60,781 nucleotides of DNA from the NCBI GenBank assembly GCA_017410425.1, contig JAFQQV010000063.1:1-60781 (forward strand), in the 5' to 3' direction. A program made the position numbers and the translations under genes. The notes below the pieces were generated by a model. That model was given only the letters and a program-made list of their open reading frames with translations. It did no database searches and was not told the origin of the DNA. The stretch comes from Oscillospiraceae bacterium. GTDB lineage: Bacteria > Bacillota > Clostridia > Oscillospirales > Oscillospiraceae. Positions 60,708-60,781 of the stretch are shown piece after piece (within the stretch, counting starts at the first letter, position 1; each line of letters begins with the position of its first letter).

Positions 60708-60781
60708 ATCGCAAACGCTGTTCATCAGATCAACGAGGAGATCATTGACAAGGAAGTACGCCTGATCGGCAGTGAAGGAGA
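60708..60781 (+). CDS. infC: Translation initiation factor IF-3 (partial, 3' end outside the window)
   Basis: The visible frame reads ANAVHQINEEIIDKEVRLIG and on to GSEG, the classical start of IF-3. GGAGGT at 60695-60700 points to a start seven bases later, where the codon is ATC (60708-60710); a GTG at 60699 overlaps the ribosome site. Rare start codons (AUU, AUC) are known for infC, where IF-3 represses its own synthesis through start-codon discrimination. The window ends after about 24 codons. Confidence 0.85.
   Translation, partial: MANAVHQINEEIIDKEVRLIGSEG

Overview
The window looks like about 61 kb of chromosome from a gut-type clostridial Firmicute, most probably Oscillospiraceae or a close relative. 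The evidence is GC-rich coding sequence with AGGAGG ribosome-binding sites, sigma-A promoters with 16-18 bp spacers, lipoproteins with short clostridial lipoboxes, AddAB rather than RecBCD, MurT/GatD, MnmG/MnmA, a DUF5058 cassette, and many dispersed GC-rich palindromic repeats between genes. No prophage, transposase, CRISPR array or rRNA operon is visible. The window opens in the rpsF-ssb-rpsR operon and closes just inside infC.

Layout. 1-0.9 kb: rpsF tail, ssb, rpsR. 1.1-5.2 kb (minus): a GH5 lipoprotein and etfB-etfA. 5.37-7.3 kb: tRNA-Leu(UAA) followed by a gene-poor accessory strip with a structured-RNA candidate, an A+T-rich EF-hand-like ORF and a small ribbon-helix-helix protein. 7.3-12 kb: a lipoprotein, lysA, cardiolipin synthase (minus) and a YczE/YitT-like membrane protein. 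12.2-16.1 kb: a lipoprotein, an ECF sigma factor and its membrane partner, plus another lipoprotein. The first lipoprotein and the sigma partner share an extracytoplasmic domain, and both genes are followed directly by the same modular repeat. 16.1-26.1 kb: nucleoside salvage and uptake (tdk, udk, deoD, then bmpA, a FucI-like protein, an ABC ATPase, two permeases and psuG).

26.2-34.8 kb: one compact glycan-type operon with two paralogous GT2 enzymes, a flippase, two ATP-grasp proteins, a BCCT transporter and a DegT aminotransferase. 34.8-43 kb: an aminotransferase (minus) and addB-addA. 43.2-47.5 kb: murT-gatD, an amidohydrolase and a PHP phosphoesterase. 47.6-55 kb: a membrane-protein pair, two CorC/HlyC paralogues (minus), and a DUF5058, membrane protein and M20 peptidase trio. 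55-58 kb: mnmG-mnmA, both acting on tRNA U34. 58-60.5 kb: structured repeats, a secreted ORF and a two-OB SSB-like gene (minus), then deoC. The end holds the infC leader attenuator and an infC start that appears to use AUC.

Most interesting signals: (i) an ECF circuit in which the sigma operon and the stand-alone lipoprotein share an AAC-N16-CGAC promoter; (ii) a two-hairpin element present three times with fully changed but still paired stems; (iii) the ATP-grasp/BCCT/DegT glycan operon; (iv) a GatD whose expected nucleophile position is glycine; (v) the structured RNA candidate downstream of tRNA-Leu. All functional calls come from reading the translations by eye; no database search was possible.
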